From assembly GCA_958295665.1 (NCBI GenBank), contig OY282560.1, forward strand, positions 23,023,653 to 23,087,652: DNA of 64,000 bases, in the 5' to 3' direction. Positions 59,430-64,000 of this stretch are shown here, in pieces. Below the pieces are notes generated by a model. That model was not told the DNA's origin and made no database searches. It worked only from the letters and a program-made list of their open reading frames with translations. The position numbers were made by a program, and so were the translations under genes. This stretch comes from Tipula vernalis. Its lineage: Eukaryota > Arthropoda > Insecta > Diptera > Tipulidae. Each line of letters begins with the position of its first letter. Position 1 is the stretch's first letter.

Positions 59430-62400
59430 ATTTTCAGCCAATAGTTAGTTTCTTGTTAATTTAATGGTTTAGTTGCTTGAAGTGTAACTTATAAGTGTCA
59501 TAACAAAGCACAATATTTCTGTTAGCAGGTTGGAAACAATGAAACTATTACGATTCTCTTTGTACATTTTACATGTGTTTTTCATGGCAATTTGTCAAAT
59601 TTTCAACCATTTTGGAATTCATCCAATTGGTATAGTAAAAGTGAAAAACAATATAAAGTCTACGTTTTACTTGCAGTTTTAGCGTTATTGGCCTTCAAGC
59701 ATATACGAATAGATTAATTAGTTTTTGTTAAAAAAAAGGAGGAATGCCAGGAAACTCGATTTAACTAAATAAAATTACAAATAATTATATTCAAAATTTC
59801 GCGAAGAATTAATCAAGAAAACACTAATAATTTAATTCTTATGAAATATTTAGTTTTGATGTATAATTCTCCGTTTGTTTGACCTCACACTTGATACGAG
59901 GCAGTTTTATCTTGAAATTAAATTTGTCAATTTAAATTTAGTAACTTTAATTGGATTAAATAAAATGACTTGTTGTTTAAGTTCAAAAAATTATATCTTT
60001 AACGAATTGAAATCAGATAACAAAAAATACTGTTTCTGCGGCACTACAGCTAATTCCAACTAATCATTTTTAATTCCAATTCAATTATATTTACCCCGGA
60101 TCTAAATAATATTATCGAAATAAAAAGAATTAATTTACAACATCGGCGCCAGATATGTGTGGCACAACTAAATTATAAGCGATGTCACGGTTTCATTAAA
60201 AAAAAATCGTACATTTCTCTGCCAACACATAGACACACAGCAGTTCGCGTATTTTTATGATAACAAGACAATAATCCAATTTGCTCAATTTACTTTAATT
60301 GTACATAATCCAAAATAAAAGTGAGTGTGGTGTCAACAAGTTCGTCGCATTAAATAAAATTTCATTTTAAATTTGTATAATCATACGTTCAATACATTTT
60401 AAAAATGTTTTAAAAGCTAAATTTGTAAATTGATGTGGTTAAATTTTTCTTTAGAATTTCGTAATTTACATATCGCTTGGGGTTAATTATGTATAATACA
60501 AGCGAAACGCGCAAAGATGTGTTTAGACGACGTTTGGCACTTTGATCGGTCATTATCGTTACTGTACAAGGAAAATAATAAAAACATTTAAATCAAGTTC
60601 ACGATGGTTGTTTATATGCTCGAGGCATGATCAAATCTCTTTATAGCAACAAAAGTTGTAAAATATATTATTGTTGACATAAATTTGCCTCTAAAAAAAA
60701 TTATATAATATTAGTTTTGTTGGTGTAGATCAGGAGAGTTTATTTGATGGAGGTCGTCATAATTCTAGTCTAGACATGTTGATTATAAGTATGTAAATTG
60801 AATACATTATTCAAAAAAAAAAATTAAATGGCGAATTTAAACGAGAATTCAATATAACAACATTTTGGTGGTGTCAAATTCACCTTTGCACACGCAAAAT
60901 CGCAAAGATGAATGAATAGAATTAGAGCATCGTCTTTTCGGTACAGTTAAACTTTCTTTTGAAAACGGCAAATTCAATTTCTCCAATACTACTGCTTCCA
61001 TGTACACCCCTTGTCAAATCATTGCAAACAAAATAAAATCATGGTGATTTGAAAAAAAAAACAAATAAATTCACATTCCATTCATTGCTTTGGTAATTAT
61101 AGTCGATGAATAATTCTATTTCGCCTTTATTCCAATGAATCTTATAAATAAACAATCGTGTTCACGTTCACGAGAGAGGTGTTTAAAAAATCTTTTTAAT
61201 ATTATAACAAATAAAAAATTTAATAGTATTTTTAGATATAAAAATTAAACATAAAATATTTAGAAAAAAACTACCAAAGTTATGGATTATAGGTAAAATT
61301 AAGAAATTAGATAAGAATTTAATTGCATAGAAGAAAAAAACCAGTTTACACTGGCTATTCCGGATGCCGAAGTCTATAGCAAATTTCTTATCGAAATAAC
61401 GATAATTTTAACAACCTTACAAATTTATTATGTTCTTATTTGTTACCGCAGTAACACCGGAGAGTTTGTTAACCTACAACTGTACATAGTTTGACTTTAA
61501 CAAATTCCTCATCGAGCTGTTTAATCTTCAGTCAAATTATTAGACTAGTTTTCATTGAGAAACGGTGTTTTTGTGGACCAGTACTTTTCGAAATAATTCG
61601 TGGTTCCAACTTTTTCTCCTATTATATTAGAGCTATCTGAAATCTGTGAAGTGCTAAAGCGGTCATGATGCACTGCAGGTTTGTGATGGAACCAGATTGT
61701 GCATAACACGGAGATGGCCCTTATACACCGAACGCCTAATATTCCAACAGATTTGCCATTACAGTTAAAAAGGCTCCATTGTCCCGTTAAGCTTTGTAAT
61801 TTAAGGGGAGACTCTTCAACTATAATGGCAAATTTGCTGGAATAATAGCAACTGCTACTTTAAATAAACGGTCAAGAATTCAGCCGCTGCTTAAACAGCA
61901 CAAAAAACTCTAAAAGCTGGCGGAAATTTCTGCTAATTATAAGACCAACGAGCTCGACTGTCATTGCCCAAAATTGTCGTTTAACAACATTTATAATTTG
62001 GGTTGAATAGAAGTAATTGACGGAAATCGTGTATTTTTGCTGCATTTTAAAAAACTTAACTTTGGAGTGACTTACAGTAAAATTGCAGCTAACTGCTTCA
62101 AATATATTTCTTCAATATTTACAAAACTCGTTATTTTCAATAGTTCGGAACGTATCACACTTATCCATAAATAGAGTCAATAAAACATGGTTATAAAGCG
62201 TTAGCGCCCAACCTCTTTGTAAATAAAATCAAAAAATCTTCACTAGCAGGATGGATTTTACACAACTATTTTCATGTTACCCAATCAACCGGAATTCTCA
62301 TTATATTGTTGTTAAACGAATTTCGATGAATTTTCCAAGATGTGCGAAAAAGAACGAAAGTAAAACAGCGCAAAATGTCACAATGGTCTCCAACTTTCAA

Positions 62401-64000
62401 CTTAAAATGTTGCCAACTCGAATAAGTTAGTTTTTTCTACAAGATTTATAAAACGAGCAGATCGATCTATCCAACATTTTTTGGGTTATTTCTACGCTCA
62501 GTTAATAAAAAAAACGCACTGGGAAATTCATTTCATTTATGTTTCAATAATTTAAAAAAAGAACAAAATAAAACAAAATTACGGTTAAGCACGTTAAACT
62601 TATTTTATAAGATACGCACGAGCGAATCTAATGCTTATCTTTCATTCCAAAATTTACGTAATTTGGTTAGTACATATACAAACATTTACCCTCGTTGCGC
62701 ATTATGAAAGAGTATTGAAACATAACTGAAAGCAAATGTTCTAGTTATGTTTAATCTATTGGTTAATAAACGTTGCTACCAACGGTCTGTAGAAAGACTT
62801 GAGTTTAAAGCCAAGTTCCGCTCAAATATTAAGTATTTTGGAAATAAATAATGAGAGGTTTCTCAATATCGAAATAGCTTCAACTAAACATCAATTAGTC
62901 GATCTTTCAACCATTTAAATGAGACAATATCAGTCAATATATTTTATTTAAATTTCAAAGTAGACACAAAATGAATTCTGCGTTCTGGTTGAAACCTAAC
63001 TTATCCGTTCCACACCGTTTGTTTTAAAAACGTTCTGCACCGTTCATTTTACAAAACATAATGCAGTTATTTCGGTAGTTCACCTATTTCATAATAAATA
63101 ATATTTATTAACTAGTAAAAAAAATTCGATTTTAATCTTGGTAAATCATATTCCGCTTAGAGAATATTTTAACAATTACAAATAAGAAATAAAAAATGCT
63201 TTTGTTTGATTGCCTTCTTGCCTTCATTCATTCATACAAAATGAGTTTTGAAAAAATTATAGGGCGAGGCGAAACGGATTCTTTCCTTTGAAGAGAAAGT
63301 TAGTAACACAACATTTACAAATACAACGCCGAATCGTACCTGGAAAGTTGCAAAGCAAAGCTCTACTCACTACGTACGACCGAGGGCAATATTTCATATA
63401 ATTTTTTCACGGAACGAGAATTGAACTCTCAGAGACCGAAATTGGTGTCATGAAAATTAGAATTTCAGAAAATTCAATTTAAGGAAAATAAGAATTTGCA
63501 GGTGAGAATTTATGAGTTATGTGAACTTATTATTTAAATTATCTTCAACTTCTGATCAAACCAGCAAAACAAAATTGAATATAAATCCGGAATTTTTAAA
63601 CATGGTAATTTAATTGTACCTGCCACAATAAAATAAATAAATTCCTCGCCGTCTTAACCTGATACTCGAAGTCTAATTCAAAATAACATAATATTTTAAA
63701 CTTTTAAAAATGAAAATATCTTCGACAGCCACAATATACTGGCAAGGGTCCAATAATAATTGCAATAATTTTATTGGAACGTATACACCACATACTTATT
63801 TTTAATTTTGAAGAAATGAGGCAAATCATACATTTACATAAATAAATACGCACGCTTCTAAAATAAATAAACAAATTTAGCACATAGAGCTTCCCAATGC
63901 CACATTTACGTAAACAATTATATGTATTACGTATATATTTTTGATAAACAAATATAGTAATCTTATCGTTATTTAGGTGGTGGTGTTGCGCGGTATATAA
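59430..64000. other. Window end, AT-rich, no gene found
   Basis: No supported gene. The open frame at 59875-60063 is featureless. One inverted repeat is at 61739-61845. Confidence 0.35.
61739..61845. repeat. Inverted repeat, about 27-bp arms
   Basis: ATTCCAACAGATTTGCCATT at 61741 and its near-inverse at 61824-61843 (ending TTTGCTGGAAT). Weaker complementarity continues inward (GGCTCC versus GGGAGACTC). Probably a small MITE or hairpin. Confidence 0.6.

Noticed and set aside
1..64000. CRISPR arrays, operons, Shine-Dalgarno sites or prophage-like regions
   Set aside because: None seen. Spliced genes and eukaryotic transposons show that this is nuclear eukaryotic DNA.

Overview
The window looks like nuclear DNA from an insect, most likely a dipteran. 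It is strongly AT-rich and carries two spliced host genes with both short introns (about 60-70 bases) and very long ones. Much of the rest is degenerate transposable elements: piggyBac, pogo/Tigger, hAT, Ty1/copia, BEL/Pao, jockey/CR1-like LINEs, a tRNA-headed SINE and many MITE-like inverted repeats. The dipteran assignment rests mainly on the adenylate cyclase, which reads like the ACX type known from Drosophila. That is an inference from remembered family features, not a search.

Layout. About 0.9-1.6 kb holds a broken piggyBac transposase. From 2.4 to 17.7 kb (+) runs a seven-exon adenylate cyclase whose first coding exon is not identified. Its third intron is 11.65 kb long and contains a Tigger remnant (4.1-4.9 kb), short TIR elements, a 249-bp MITE and a reverse-oriented copia element (8.35-12.85 kb). 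The 17.7-25.1 kb interval between the two host genes holds degenerate GAGTTG minisatellite, a 78-bp foldback element, a dead BEL/Pao element and a 247-bp inverted-repeat element. From 36.1 to 25.2 kb (-) lies an SLC36-type amino acid transporter with three coding exons. Its 9.5-kb intron contains hAT debris and a fragment of Nup88 exon 1. From about 36.2 kb to the end I find no intact host gene. This part holds nested LINEs (37.6-40.6 kb), hairpins, diverged tandem repeats, two related long-TIR elements (46.9-47.8 and 51.7-54.2 kb), a 9-bp minisatellite (57.6-58.5 kb) and a hAT 3' end with a 21-C tract that abuts an unrecognised coding-like segment at 59.06-59.43 kb.

The two host genes converge on the 17.7-25.1 kb spacer. 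One makes cAMP at the membrane and the other is predicted to move amino acids with protons. Nothing in the sequence links them functionally.

The most interesting structure is the 51,728-54,182 element. Two 31-base perfect terminal inverted repeats enclose a broken, intron-free fragment of the condensin subunit Cap-D2, which suggests gene-fragment capture by a DNA transposon. A shorter relative with similar sub-terminal sequence lies at 46,943-47,829.
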